Positions 35,473 to 44,295 are shown, numbered from the stretch's first letter. The stretch: 51,780 bases of DNA from Deltaproteobacteria bacterium CG11_big_fil_rev_8_21_14_0_20_42_23 (GCA_002796345.1 PCXC01000017.1:1-51780); one strand, 5' to 3'. A program made the numbers and translations. The notes: generated by a model not told the origin, from the sequence alone.

Positions 35473-36747
35473 TTAGTGCGTTAACAACAACACCACTCCC
35501 GTTACAAAAATATTTAAGATGCCAAGGGGAATCATTACTTTCCATCCAAGTTTCATCAACTGATCGTATCGAAAACGTGGGAGCGTCCATCGCACCCAGA
35601 TAAAGGTCCAAATGAAAAACAGCGTCTTAGTCAAAACCACAATCATCTGCAAGAGAAAGACAGCAATACTGCCAACCCACTCTGGAAGCGTTGCACCCGT
35701 GAGCGCAAACACAGCTGCAGCAAGACCTGCAGCGAGGCCTGCTAAAATGACCGCGAACAGAAAAGATTCGTAATCGCGAAGATCGCCCCAAAATCCACGA
35801 CGTTTCACAAAACGATTAAAAAGCCCAGCTGCACCAAGAGCTGCAAACACAGCTCCACCAATACTTAGCAGACGAAGCACGTGTTCGATATTGTGGTGTA
35901 GGTATTCAGAACTTACGTAAGGAATATTCCATCCACCAAAGAAAAGCATGGTCACCAACAACGAACCCACAATAATGTGCGTGTACTCACCCAAGAAAAA
36001 GAGGGCAAAACGCATCGAGCTATACTCAGTATGAAAACCAGCTGTTAACTCGGCTTCGCCTTCGGGAAGATCGAAGGGTGTGCGGTTTGCTTCGGCAAAA
36101 AGTGCGGTGAAAAAGAGGATGAAGGCAAGCGGTGCTCTGACAATGTTCCAGGAAAGTAGCGACACCCCTTGACTTGCCACGATGTCATTAATGCGAAAAC
36201 TTTCTGAAAGCATAAAAAGAGGAACAACAGAAAGGCCAAGTGCAATTTCGTAGCTCACCATTTGCGATGAAGCACGAACGGCGCCAAGCAGCGAAAACTT
36301 TGAGTTTGAGCCCCAACCTGCAAGCAGGAGTGCATAAATAGACAACGAAGAAAGAGCAAAAATATAAATAAGGCCGGCGTTCAAATCTGAAATCTGCAGC
36401 TGAAAACTTACGCCATTGATAGTAAAAGCTTCTGCAAATGGAATAACCGCTGAAACTGAAATAGCCACAAACACCGCAATAATCGGCGCCAAAATCACCA
36501 AGGCTTTGTTGGCATGTTCGCTTGAAAAATCAGTTTTGGTAATCAGCTTAATGGCATCAGCAATGCTATGAACAATTCCACCAAGTCTAATAATACCAAA
36601 GGCTGTAGCGCGGTTTGGACCACGGCGATCTTGAATAAAAGCAGCGCCTTTTCGCTCGATCCAAATCAGCAACGGCACCAACTTGAGCAGCATCATCATT
36701 ACCACTACAACTTTAAGAACGGAAAGAAGAAGGCCTAACGATGTCAT
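35473..36747 (-). CDS. nuoH: NADH-quinone oxidoreductase subunit H
   Basis: NuoH forms much of the quinone chamber and joins the two arms of complex I. The 424-residue protein shows IERKGAAFIQDRRGPNRATAFGI (family: RxGPNRVG), VRASSQMVSYEIALGLSVVPLF, NRTPFDLPEGEAELTAGFHTEYSS with the conserved acidic loop, and LFFIWTFIWVRWTLPRFRYDQLMKLGWKVMIPL at the C-terminus. It is longer than many NuoH proteins, mainly through a hydrophobic and basic insertion of about 80 residues after TEYSS. Its start shares ATGA with the nuoG stop. Confidence 0.95.
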   Translation of the reverse strand: MTSLGLLLSVLKVVVVMMMLLKLVPLLIWIERKGAAFIQDRRGPNRATAFGIIRLGGIVHSIADAIKLITKTDFSSEHANKALVILAPIIAVFVAISVSAVIPFAEAFTINGVSFQLQISDLNAGLIYIFALSSLSIYALLLAGWGSNSKFSLLGAVRASSQMVSYEIALGLSVVPLFMLSESFRINDIVASQGVSLLSWNIVRAPLAFILFFTALFAEANRTPFDLPEGEAELTAGFHTEYSSMRFALFFLGEYTHIIVGSLLVTMLFFGGWNIPYVSSEYLHHNIEHVLRLLSIGGAVFAALGAAGLFNRFVKRRGFWGDLRDYESFLFAVILAGLAAGLAAAVFALTGATLPEWVGSIAVFLLQMIVVLTKTLFFIWTFIWVRWTLPRFRYDQLMKLGWKVMIPLGILNIFVTGVVLLLTH

Positions 36748-38273
36748 AACTGCACTCCCACTTGAGGAATGGTATAAAAGCTCGCAGCCGCTAGTGGCTT
36801 GTAATGTGTTTTTTCTGTTTCAAACACTTGATCAGCAGATGCAGCCACAGCAAGCTTTCCCCAGCGGTTTGTAAGTCTTGCTGACAAAGTCCACACCGGA
36901 ACTGATTCACCATGAGGCTCAAACGCTTTGTGAATGCGTTGTAAAATTCCCTTTTTGTTGATGAAGGTTCCATCTTGTTCTGCATATGTTGCACGCGGGA
37001 AAACCACATCAGCAAAGCGTCTGTTCATCACTGCACTTTCTGTAACCCAAATTACTTTTGCAGAAAGAGAAGATAAAATTGCTACTTCAGCATCCGAAAG
37101 ATTGCCCAGCACAAACACCACTTTTTCTTTCATGCTTTTTGAAATTCTTTTCGATGCCATCATTTTTACGCCGTACGTATTAGGATTGCGATCGGCATCG
37201 CGGAGAAGCTTATCGGCGAAAGCTTTATCTTCGTCTAAGCCTGTCCAATAAAAATCTGAAACGCCAAGTGATTCTCTGGCAAAGCGTGAGAATGCAATAT
37301 TTTCCTCATTGGTACACTGCGCTGAAAGCACGCATGCGATTTCATCTCCGCTAAGATTTTCTAAAAGATGATGAACTTCGTTAAGTGCTGCATCCCAGGA
37401 AATGCGCTTGTATTCACCTTCAGCGAGAAGCATTGGAAAAAGCGTTCTGTTTTGTGCATTAAGTTGCTTGTATGTCATACGTCCATCATCACACGCCCAA
37501 CACTGATTCACATCTTCGTTTTCACGAGGGCGCATGCGGTAAAAAATCTTATCATGATGATCCAGCAAAACATTGCAGCCCGTAGCACAACCGGTGCACA
37601 CACTTGGTGTGCTGGCCAAAAACCAAACGCGTTTTTTGAAACGAAAATCCGAAGAAGTCAAAGCTCCCACCGGACAAAGATCAACCGTACAAAGAGAATA
37701 CTTGTTATCTAACTCACGGCCGGGAAGCACATCTATAGTTGAATATCCGCCGCGCTCACGCATCATGAGTTCGTGGCTGCCAACCACTTCATCGCAGAAA
37801 CGAATGCAGCGCGTGCACAAAACGCAACGTTCATCATCAAGATGAACATGAGGGCCAATAGGTTTGGCTTTTGGTTTGTGGATTTTTGCTTCCTGCATTC
37901 TAGAATTTTGAAGCGAATGATCGAAGTACTGATCTTGCAATTTACATTCACCCGATTGATCACACACGGGGCAGTCTAGCGGATGGTTCACCAAAATAAA
38001 TTCAAGCACATCTTTACGCACTTGCCTTGCACCATCGCTATTCACTTGCACCACCATGCCTTCGCGCACCACTTCTTTGCACGAGATCACAGGGCCGCGC
38101 GCGCCTTCCACTTCAACCTGGCAAAGCCTGCAGTTTCCAGCGATGGAAAGTTTTGGATGATAGCAAAAATGCGGAATCTCAATGCCCATCTGCTTTGCAG
38201 CGTTGAACACAGTAGTTCCCTTTGCAACCTCTACTACTTTTCCATCGATGGTGAGTTTTACTTTTTCTGACAT
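36744..38273 (-). CDS. nuoG: NADH-quinone oxidoreductase subunit G (short form)
   Basis: NuoG carries several FeS clusters between NuoF and the rest of the peripheral arm. Residues 1-80 form a [2Fe-2S] ferredoxin domain (FCYHPKL, GNCRLCQVEV, VISC). NHPLDCPVCDQSGECKLQD is the His-Cys3 [4Fe-4S] N5 site. CVLCTRCIRFCDEV with CTVDLCPVGAL is the N4 site. CTGCATGCN and QCWACDDGR supply four Cys of the extra N7 cluster seen in some bacteria. The remaining region (about 240-509) is a shortened molybdopterin-like domain, so the protein is shorter than the roughly 680-900 residues of many NuoG. The gene overlaps nuoH by 4 bases. Confidence 0.93.
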   Translation of the reverse strand: MSEKVKLTIDGKVVEVAKGTTVFNAAKQMGIEIPHFCYHPKLSIAGNCRLCQVEVEGARGPVISCKEVVREGMVVQVNSDGARQVRKDVLEFILVNHPLDCPVCDQSGECKLQDQYFDHSLQNSRMQEAKIHKPKAKPIGPHVHLDDERCVLCTRCIRFCDEVVGSHELMMRERGGYSTIDVLPGRELDNKYSLCTVDLCPVGALTSSDFRFKKRVWFLASTPSVCTGCATGCNVLLDHHDKIFYRMRPRENEDVNQCWACDDGRMTYKQLNAQNRTLFPMLLAEGEYKRISWDAALNEVHHLLENLSGDEIACVLSAQCTNEENIAFSRFARESLGVSDFYWTGLDEDKAFADKLLRDADRNPNTYGVKMMASKRISKSMKEKVVFVLGNLSDAEVAILSSLSAKVIWVTESAVMNRRFADVVFPRATYAEQDGTFINKKGILQRIHKAFEPHGESVPVWTLSARLTNRWGKLAVAASADQVFETEKTHYKPLAAASFYTIPQVGVQL

Positions 38274-38288
38274 AATCTTCTCAATCTT

Positions 38289-38666
38289 CTAAAATCTTTT
38301 TGCGATGTTTAATCCAACAACACTTCCTTCTTTTGTTGGAAGATAATACGGTTGAAACGAAACTGCTTCTGGATTGCGTTTAATTGCATAACCAATAAGA
38401 GCACCAATACCTGCTCCTGCTGCTGCACCACCTCCGGTAGTAAGAAAAACAAGTCCTACTTTTTTTCCGGTACCACCTTCAAACGAACTTAGCGCCTTCA
38501 CTGCAATGAGGCCAATGGTAAGACCAGCCGCACCACCTGTAGCGCCACCAATCCATGCACCTCTGCCAGCATAGGTTTTTGGTTGCTCTTTTTCAGCTGC
38601 CGAACAGAGTGAAGAAACTGCAAAAACCTGAAGTACAATCAAGCTAAGTAAAAAAACTTTTTTCAT
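38289..38666 (-). CDS. Exported glycine-zipper protein inside the nuo cluster
   Basis: The 125-residue protein has a signal peptide (MKKVFLLSLIVLQVFAVSSLCSA-A) and then two glycine-rich hydrophobic stretches, GAWIGGATGGAAGLTIGLIAV and GGGAAAGAGIGALIGYAIK, of the glycine-zipper kind found in small envelope proteins. It ends in NIAKRF. It lies between nuoF (1 base from its stop) and nuoG (15 bases) on the same strand, so it is co-transcribed with complex I genes. It is not a standard NuoX subunit; an envelope or assembly function is only a guess. Confidence 0.7.
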   Translation of the reverse strand: MKKVFLLSLIVLQVFAVSSLCSAAEKEQPKTYAGRGAWIGGATGGAAGLTIGLIAVKALSSFEGGTGKKVGLVFLTTGGGAAAGAGIGALIGYAIKRNPEAVSFQPYYLPTKEGSVVGLNIAKRF

Positions 38667-38667
38667 T

Positions 38668-39999
38668 TTAGTTCCCCTTTTCTGGTTGCACTTCTCGAAC
38701 CACTTTTGGTGGCTGCCACGTTGGCGTTTTCATTTTATGAGGGCAATATCCAAGTTTGATATGCTCTTCAAATTCATGTCGAAATTTTGCAATCCATGAT
38801 CTTACCGGCATGGCAAGCGCATCTGCGAACGTGCAAATAGTTCTGCCCGACATATTATTGGCTTGGCTTAAGAGAAGTTCTAAATCACCGTCTCTGCCAT
38901 CACCTTTTTCAATGCGATCGCAGATTTTTTTCACCCAACCCGTTCCTTCGCGGCACGGAGTACACTGACCACACGATTCGTGGTTATAAAAACGCGCAAT
39001 GTCTGTCATCATTTCAACCGCGCAAATGCTATCGTCAAAAATGATCATGCCGCCAGAACCAAGCAGAGTACCTGCTTGCTGCAATGATTCGTAATCGAGT
39101 TTTGCATTCATGGCTTCTTCTGCCGTAACCACAGGAACAGAAGAACCGCCCATCACCACTGCTTTCAAGTTGCGGCCCTTCCACACTCCACCACACATGG
39201 CCAGCAAATCTTTGAACGGTGTGCCAAGCTCTACTTCATACACGCCGGGTTTTTCCACATGACCACACACTGAAAATAATTTTGTGCCGGGGCTTTTTTC
39301 GGTGCCCATCGCGGCATACGCTTTTGCACCGTTATTCAAAATCCACGGAAGAGCTGCGATGGTTTCCACATTATTCACAACTGTAGGTGAAGCCCACAAA
39401 CCTTCAACGGCGGGAAATGGAGGTTTTATGCGAGGTTGCCCACGATAACCTTCAAGCGAAGAAAGCAAAGCCGTTTCTTCACCACAAATATAGGCACCTG
39501 CTCCGCGATGCGCCACCACTTCAAGCTTGAAGCCTGAACCATCAACATCATCGCCAAGCAATTTTGCTTTTTTTGCTTCTTCAATGGCGTTCCAAAATAA
39601 ATCATACTGCGCTGCAAACTCGCCGCGGAAATACACGTATGCTCTGTTGGCGCCAATGGCATAAGCCGCAATGATAATGCCTTCCAGCAACATATGCGGA
39701 TCTTTTTCCAGCAAAGCCCGGTCTTTAAACGTTCCAGGTTCACTTTCATCGGCATTCACCACAAGGTATTTTGGCTTTTTGCTGTCTTTGGGAACAAAAC
39801 TCCATTTCAAGCCAGCCGGGAAACCTGCACCACCTCTGCCTCTAATGCCAGAAGCCTTCACTTCTTCGATCACTTCTTCAGGCTTCATGGAGAAAAGTTT
39901 TTTCAAGCATTCATAACGCCCATGCTTTTTCGCCACTTTCAGCGTATGCATTTCTTTGACTTCGAAATGTTGTGTTAAGACTTTTGGTGTTTTTTTCAT
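38668..39999 (-). CDS. nuoF: NADH-quinone oxidoreductase subunit F
   Basis: NuoF binds NADH and FMN and passes electrons into cluster N3. The 443 residues show GRGGAGFPAGLKWSF (NADH site), NADESEPGTFKDR (FMN site), YICGEETALLSSLEGYRGQPRIKPPFP, and SCGQCTPCREG plus a later Cys (GRTICTFADALAMP) for the [4Fe-4S] cluster. The 210-base gap to nuoE upstream contains a palindromic repeat. It starts with ATG at 39999. Confidence 0.97.
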   Translation of the reverse strand: MKKTPKVLTQHFEVKEMHTLKVAKKHGRYECLKKLFSMKPEEVIEEVKASGIRGRGGAGFPAGLKWSFVPKDSKKPKYLVVNADESEPGTFKDRALLEKDPHMLLEGIIIAAYAIGANRAYVYFRGEFAAQYDLFWNAIEEAKKAKLLGDDVDGSGFKLEVVAHRGAGAYICGEETALLSSLEGYRGQPRIKPPFPAVEGLWASPTVVNNVETIAALPWILNNGAKAYAAMGTEKSPGTKLFSVCGHVEKPGVYEVELGTPFKDLLAMCGGVWKGRNLKAVVMGGSSVPVVTAEEAMNAKLDYESLQQAGTLLGSGGMIIFDDSICAVEMMTDIARFYNHESCGQCTPCREGTGWVKKICDRIEKGDGRDGDLELLLSQANNMSGRTICTFADALAMPVRSWIAKFRHEFEEHIKLGYCPHKMKTPTWQPPKVVREVQPEKGN

Positions 40000-40088
40000 A
40001 ATCTTTTAATAATCCACTTGTTTACAATGTCACTGCGAAATTTTTTGAAGCAATCTTAATTTATTTTTTTATCCACGAATGCTTCAGT

Positions 40089-40198
40089 CGGGGATTAATT
40101 CTCACAATGCCTTGTCATCCTGAGTGTAGCGAAGGATCTCCTCGGCCAATTGAACGAGGAGATTGCTTCACTTCGTTCACAATGACACAGAATCCCCG
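40089..40198. repeat. Palindromic GTCATCC-type repeat between nuoE and nuoF
   Basis: Imperfect inverted arms (40112-40143 and 40156-40187) begin with TTGTCATCC and end with AATGACAC, and can fold into a long hairpin. An outer pair of short arms, CGGGGATT (40089-40096) and AATCCCCG (40191-40198), extends the structure. Repeats with this GTCATCCTGAG...GAAGGATCTC form are common in many bacterial genomes. It lies inside the nuo transcription unit, where the stem could affect mRNA processing (inference). Confidence 0.65.
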
Positions 40199-40209
40199 CT
40201 AACTTAAAT

Positions 40210-40689
40210 TCAATTCTTATTTAACTCCTCTAAAAGTTTATCCACTTTTTCTGCATCTAAATTTTCATGGTAGTCGTCGCCAACCTGCATCATTGGTGCA
40301 GTTCCGCACGATGCCAAACACTCAACGGTAGAAAGATGAAATTTTCCATCGGGTGTTGATTGCCCAGGTTTGATTCCAAGTTTCTCTTGCACATAATCAA
40401 CAAGCCAATCGGCATTACGTAATCGACAACACAAATTGTTACAAATTTGAAGGTGATGTTTGCCAATGGGTTTGCGATTGAACATGGTATAAAAACTCAC
40501 CACTTCACAAACCGCAGTAGCATTAAGCCCAATTTTTTGGCCAACGTATTCCATCGCTTCTGGCGGAATCCAGCCTTCTTGATCGTGAACAAGCCACAAC
40601 AAAGGAAGAACGGCCGCACGCTTTTCTGGAAAGCGTTCCAAAATTTCAGGAATTTTCTCTTCAGCTTTTTTGTTTAATGTGAACGACAT
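40210..40689 (-). CDS. nuoE: NADH-quinone oxidoreductase subunit E
   Basis: NuoE is the thioredoxin-like [2Fe-2S] (N1a) subunit that pairs with NuoF. The 159 residues have the N-terminal helical part (AAVLPLLWLVHDQEGWIP...), VCEVVSFYTMFNRKPIGKHHLQICNNLCCRLRNA with the Cx4C pair, and STVECLASCGTAPMMQVGDDYHENLD with the CxxxC pair. The gene lies 17 bases after nuoCD. Confidence 0.96.
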   Translation of the reverse strand: MSFTLNKKAEEKIPEILERFPEKRAAVLPLLWLVHDQEGWIPPEAMEYVGQKIGLNATAVCEVVSFYTMFNRKPIGKHHLQICNNLCCRLRNADWLVDYVQEKLGIKPGQSTPDGKFHLSTVECLASCGTAPMMQVGDDYHENLDAEKVDKLLEELNKN

Positions 40690-40706
40690 AACTTTAACTT
40701 CACTTT

Positions 40707-42437
40707 CTATCGATCAATCTCACCTGCAATAATATTCAAATTTCCAAGAATGGTAATAGCATCCGCAATCATGCCACCCGTGATCATTTGCGGGTAGGCC
40801 GCATACAAATTGAAACATGGCGGCCGCACTTTTATGCGATAGGGTTTATCACTGCCATCGCTTACAATATAAAAACCAAGTTCACCATTGGCAGCTTCTG
40901 TAAACGAATACACTTCACCAGCAGGAACTTTAATGCCGTGCATAATCAACTTGAAGTGACGCATCATGCCTTCAATAGAACCATACACTTCATGCTTTGG
41001 TGGCAGCGCAACATGCGGCTCGGAACACATAATGGGGCCTTGCGGCATTTTGTCTAAACATTGTTCCACCAAACGAATAGATTGTTTCATTTCTTCAAAA
41101 CGAACAAAAATGCGATCGTAAGAATCGCCATGTTCTCCAACGGGAATATCAAAATTCACATCTGAATAGAAATAATAAGGATGATCTTTTCTAATATCGT
41201 AATCGATTCCACACGCCCGCAAACAGGGGCCAGTAAAGCCAAAGCTGATGGCATCTCTTTTTGAAACCGCACCAACTCCCATGGTTCTGTCCATAAAAAT
41301 ACGGTTGTGCTTAATAAGACCTTCTACATCTTTAATGGCCTTGCTTACTTCTTGAAGACATTTGCGCAAATAGCTATCGGTGTTTGCGGGAAGGTCGCGC
41401 ATGAGGCCACCAATGCGAGTGTAATTAGTAGTGAGCCTTGCTCCGCACAATGCTTCAACCCAATCGGTAAAAAGTTCGCGAGCATTGAAAAAATACCAAA
41501 AGTTTGTCAGCGCACCAATGTCCACCAAGTTGGTTCCAATACAAATAAGGTGATCTAAAATGCGGCTCACTTCGCAAATAAGCATGCGAATCCAAATGGC
41601 GCGCTCTGGAACTTGAACCGCCAGCAACTGCTCTACTGCCATGCAATAGCCGGTGTTGTTCATAAGCGGAGAAAGATAATTTAAACGATCAGTATAAGGA
41701 ATAACTTGTGTGTACGTATGACCTTCGGATTCTTTTTCGAAGCAACGGTGCAAGTAGCCAATCTCGGCAACTGCACGGCTGATGGTTTCGCCGTTTAGGT
41801 CAACCAAAACGCGGAAACATCCATGCATGGCGGGATGCGACGGGCCAATATTAAGAAACATCGCTTCATGCGACAGGTCTTTCATGTTTGCGTAAGCATC
41901 TTCTTCATCTTCATCGTGCTCAGGTTTCCACACTGGAGTTTTTTCAAGTTCGTCCAACAATGTTTCTGAAGTGGGAAGTTTTCCACGTCGATTACACGGA
42001 AAATCTTTTCGAAGTGCATGACCTTCAAATTCATGATGGCACAAAATACGTTTTAAATTGGGATGCCCGGAAAACTTGATGCCCAGCAGATCGTAGGCCT
42101 CTCGTTCGTACCAATCAGCAGATTTATAGAGTGAGCTAATGGAATCGATGAACGGGTCATCTAAGCTGCATCTGGTTTTTAAGCGAATGCGATGTTTGTG
42201 CTTCAACGAATACAGATGCAACACAAGTTCAAAACGTTCTGCTCTGCCAGGATAATCGACACCACACAAATCCATCATGATGTTGAAGGCCATATCTGGC
42301 TCATCGCGAAGAAACGCGCAAACCTGCAACCATGATGAACGTGCAAGAAGCACGGTTTCATTTCCGAGGTGCGATGAACTTTCAAGAACTGCTTCTGGAA
42401 AGTGCTGCTGTATTTTTTCAATCACTTGCTGCGACAC
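40707..42437 (-). CDS. nuoCD: Fused NADH-quinone oxidoreductase subunits C and D
   Basis: One 576-residue polypeptide joins NuoC (about 1-175; SLYKSADWYEREAYDLLGIKFSGHPNLKRIL is the usual C-subunit marker) to NuoD (about 190-576). The D part has FLNIGPSHPAMHGCFR, where NuoD proteins carry the quinone-site His, and GGLMRDLPANTD, GFTGPCLRACGIDYDIRKDHPYYFY and the C-terminal DAITILGNLNIIAGEIDR. Such fusions occur in enterobacteria and other groups. An acidic linker (PEHDEDEEDAYAN) joins the halves. The start is GTG at 42437 after GAGAGG. Confidence 0.95.
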   Translation of the reverse strand: MSQQVIEKIQQHFPEAVLESSSHLGNETVLLARSSWLQVCAFLRDEPDMAFNIMMDLCGVDYPGRAERFELVLHLYSLKHKHRIRLKTRCSLDDPFIDSISSLYKSADWYEREAYDLLGIKFSGHPNLKRILCHHEFEGHALRKDFPCNRRGKLPTSETLLDELEKTPVWKPEHDEDEEDAYANMKDLSHEAMFLNIGPSHPAMHGCFRVLVDLNGETISRAVAEIGYLHRCFEKESEGHTYTQVIPYTDRLNYLSPLMNNTGYCMAVEQLLAVQVPERAIWIRMLICEVSRILDHLICIGTNLVDIGALTNFWYFFNARELFTDWVEALCGARLTTNYTRIGGLMRDLPANTDSYLRKCLQEVSKAIKDVEGLIKHNRIFMDRTMGVGAVSKRDAISFGFTGPCLRACGIDYDIRKDHPYYFYSDVNFDIPVGEHGDSYDRIFVRFEEMKQSIRLVEQCLDKMPQGPIMCSEPHVALPPKHEVYGSIEGMMRHFKLIMHGIKVPAGEVYSFTEAANGELGFYIVSDGSDKPYRIKVRPPCFNLYAAYPQMITGGMIADAITILGNLNIIAGEIDR

Positions 42438-42461
42438 AAAAACCTCTCAAGGGAAAAAATT

Positions 42462-43307
42462 CTACTGCGAAAGAGTTACACCCCATTTACTCCAAGGAGT
42501 TGCTGAAGCATCGTTGGTAATGCTGATCACATTTCCATTATCGCCTGTTGCTTGCAGTTGCTTCAACTCTTCTGCTGCCATGCGCCCTTCCACTGTTGCG
42601 GCGTGCTGCTTCGCAAGTTCAGTGTAGGCAGCTATTGCAGCCCGTTGGTATGGCGCTGAACGAACAATAAGTTCGTCTTCTGTAATTTTTCCGTTAAACA
42701 AAACCCAGGTCCACTTTCTCCAAATGAAGGAGACATCTTCGTTTACCCGTGCCCACAATAATCTCGCTTTTCGATTCCACTCTCCAGAGGGATGCTGCTT
42801 CTGGAATTTTTCAATGCGTGGAAGCACTTTGTCTGGGTGGCCCTCCAGCTTAAGCAGAAGCTGGTAAAACTCAGCTTCATCGACAAATGTGCTTTTCGAA
42901 TGACGCTTCAACACTGTTTTATAATGACTTCCCGTATACGCAATATAAGCAACACTGGTTCCACCAATATAATCGAACGCATTTTTGCCATAGATCTCGT
43001 TCAAGCGTTTTGCTTCATCTCTCATGCAAGCTGGCGTGCTTGGAGCCTTTGAACCCCAATAACATTTCTTTTCTGCACGCTCACTAAACGTATCTTGGAG
43101 CAAATCTAAAATTCTTGCTGTAACCGCTAAGGCTTGTGCTGCGTTACTTTCCCGCGGGTGTTCTTGTGCAAACTGTGAAAGCATTTTTGCACTTTCTTCC
43201 AACTTTTTTTCCTTCAAGAGCTTCATGCCATCATCAAACTGAGAGGCAAAAGCCGACGACGAAACCACAAAAAAACTGAGAAAAAGAAGTGTCACGAAAC
43301 GTTTCAT
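42462..43307 (-). CDS. Exported TPR-like protein inside the nuo cluster
   Basis: This 281-residue protein begins with a signal peptide (MKRFVTLLFLSFFVVSSSAFA-S). The mature part is helical and TPR-like (FDDGMKLLKEKKLEESAKMLSQFAQEHP, AEFYQLLLKLEGHPDKVLPRIEKFQKQHP, AAIAAYTELAKQHAATVEGRMAAEEL), with two cysteines in KKCYWGSK and PACMRDE. It sits between nuoB and nuoCD on the same strand, with gaps of 42 and 24 bases, and so is probably part of the operon. It is not a known complex I subunit. A periplasmic assembly or envelope role is a guess. Confidence 0.7.
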   Translation of the reverse strand: MKRFVTLLFLSFFVVSSSAFASQFDDGMKLLKEKKLEESAKMLSQFAQEHPRESNAAQALAVTARILDLLQDTFSERAEKKCYWGSKAPSTPACMRDEAKRLNEIYGKNAFDYIGGTSVAYIAYTGSHYKTVLKRHSKSTFVDEAEFYQLLLKLEGHPDKVLPRIEKFQKQHPSGEWNRKARLLWARVNEDVSFIWRKWTWVLFNGKITEDELIVRSAPYQRAAIAAYTELAKQHAATVEGRMAAEELKQLQATGDNGNVISITNDASATPWSKWGVTLSQ

Positions 43308-43333
43308 AGATCCTTCTTTCTTTTGTTATTCTC

Positions 43334-43361
43334 TTGTCATCACGCGTGTTCACAATGACAA
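43334..43361. repeat. Short GTCAT-type inverted repeat
   Basis: TTGTCAT (43334-43340) and ATGACAA (43355-43361) flank the palindrome CACGCGTG and a TTCAC segment. Its ends match those of the larger repeat at 40112-40187. It covers the 3' end of nuoB, whose stop codon (43350-43352) lies inside it. Confidence 0.45.
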
Positions 43362-43850
43362 ATCTTCCAACATCACTTTTTCTTTACCTCGTTTTGCGAG
43401 CAACAAGTCTTTGTTGTTTTGCAGTTTCAACAAGGCATCAAACAACTGCTCTGGCCGCGGCGGACATCCGGGGATATAAATATCTACCGGAATCACTTCA
43501 TCAATGCCCTGAAGGGTGTGGTAGTTATCGTAAAAACCACCCGTGCTTGCGCACACACCGAAGGCAACCACCCATTTTGGGTCACACATTTGATCATAAA
43601 TACGTTTGAGAATAGGCGCTTGCTTGTAGGTAACCGTTCCCATCACCATCAGCAAATCCGCTTGGCGCGGGGAAAAGCGGACGAGCTCTGCTCCAAAGCG
43701 AGACACGTCATGCCTAGCTGAAACAGCACCCATAAATTCAATGGCGCAGCACGCCGTTCCAAAAGGAAATGGCCAAAAAGAATTCTTACGGCCCCACGCA
43801 ATGAGGTCTTCAAGCTTAGATGTAAAAAAACCTGGTGATTCGTTTTTCAT
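43350..43850 (-). CDS. nuoB: NADH-quinone oxidoreductase subunit B
   Basis: NuoB carries cluster N2, which hands electrons to quinone. The 166 residues (from ATG 43850) have PFGTACCAIEFMGA with the adjacent Cys pair, DLLMVMGTVTYKQAP, GVCASTGGFYDNYHTLQGIDEVIPVDIYIPGCPPRP with the other two ligands. A TTG at 43871 would add seven residues in the same frame and cannot be excluded. nuoA ends 24 bases upstream of this ATG. Confidence 0.96.
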   Translation of the reverse strand: MKNESPGFFTSKLEDLIAWGRKNSFWPFPFGTACCAIEFMGAVSARHDVSRFGAELVRFSPRQADLLMVMGTVTYKQAPILKRIYDQMCDPKWVVAFGVCASTGGFYDNYHTLQGIDEVIPVDIYIPGCPPRPEQLFDALLKLQNNKDLLLAKRGKEKVMLEDLSL

Positions 43851-43874
43851 ATTCACTTTCTTTTCATCCAAAAA

Positions 43875-44252
43875 CTATTGTTCCCACTCTAGAGCGCCTC
43901 GTTTCCATACGTAGATAAAACCAATCAGGAGCACGCCCAAAAAGATCATCATTTTCACAAACATTACCAAGCCCAAACCTGCCTCAACAAAACGCAAAAA
44001 CACTTTGGCCCAGGGATATAAAAACACCACTTCGATATCAAAAATAATAAACTGCACGGCAATAAGAAAAAAATGAATGGGAATTCTACGGTGCGATTCA
44101 ACTACTGGATCAAGACCACACTCGTATGGCGTGTGGTAGGCTTCGCCTTTGCGAGATTTTTTTCCAATAAACGAAGAAACAAGCACCACAACACTGCCCA
44201 AGGCGATGGAGGCAACAAACAAAATAAGTAAAGCTGCGGCTGATTCTGACAT
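43875..44252 (-). CDS. nuoA: NADH-quinone oxidoreductase subunit A
   Basis: NuoA is a three-helix membrane subunit of complex I beside the quinone site. The 125 residues show AALLILFVASIALGSVVVLVSSFIG (helix 1), YHTPYECGLDPVVESHRRIPIHFFLIAVQFIIFDIEVVFLYPW (the family's YECG loop and conserved Asp/Glu helix) and a third helix before WKRGALEWEQ. AGAGG lies 6 bases before the ATG. It is the first gene of the cluster, preceded by a candidate promoter at 44296-44324. Confidence 0.96.
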   Translation of the reverse strand: MSESAAALLILFVASIALGSVVVLVSSFIGKKSRKGEAYHTPYECGLDPVVESHRRIPIHFFLIAVQFIIFDIEVVFLYPWAKVFLRFVEAGLGLVMFVKMMIFLGVLLIGFIYVWKRGALEWEQ

Positions 44253-44295
44253 AAAAAACCTCTTTGTTTTTCCACGTTCCGGAAAAAGTGCACCT

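Noticed and set aside
35400-35560. Hidden nuoI between nuoH and nuoJ
   Set aside because: The gap is 10 bases and no frame in the region shows the paired CxxCxxCxxxCP motifs.
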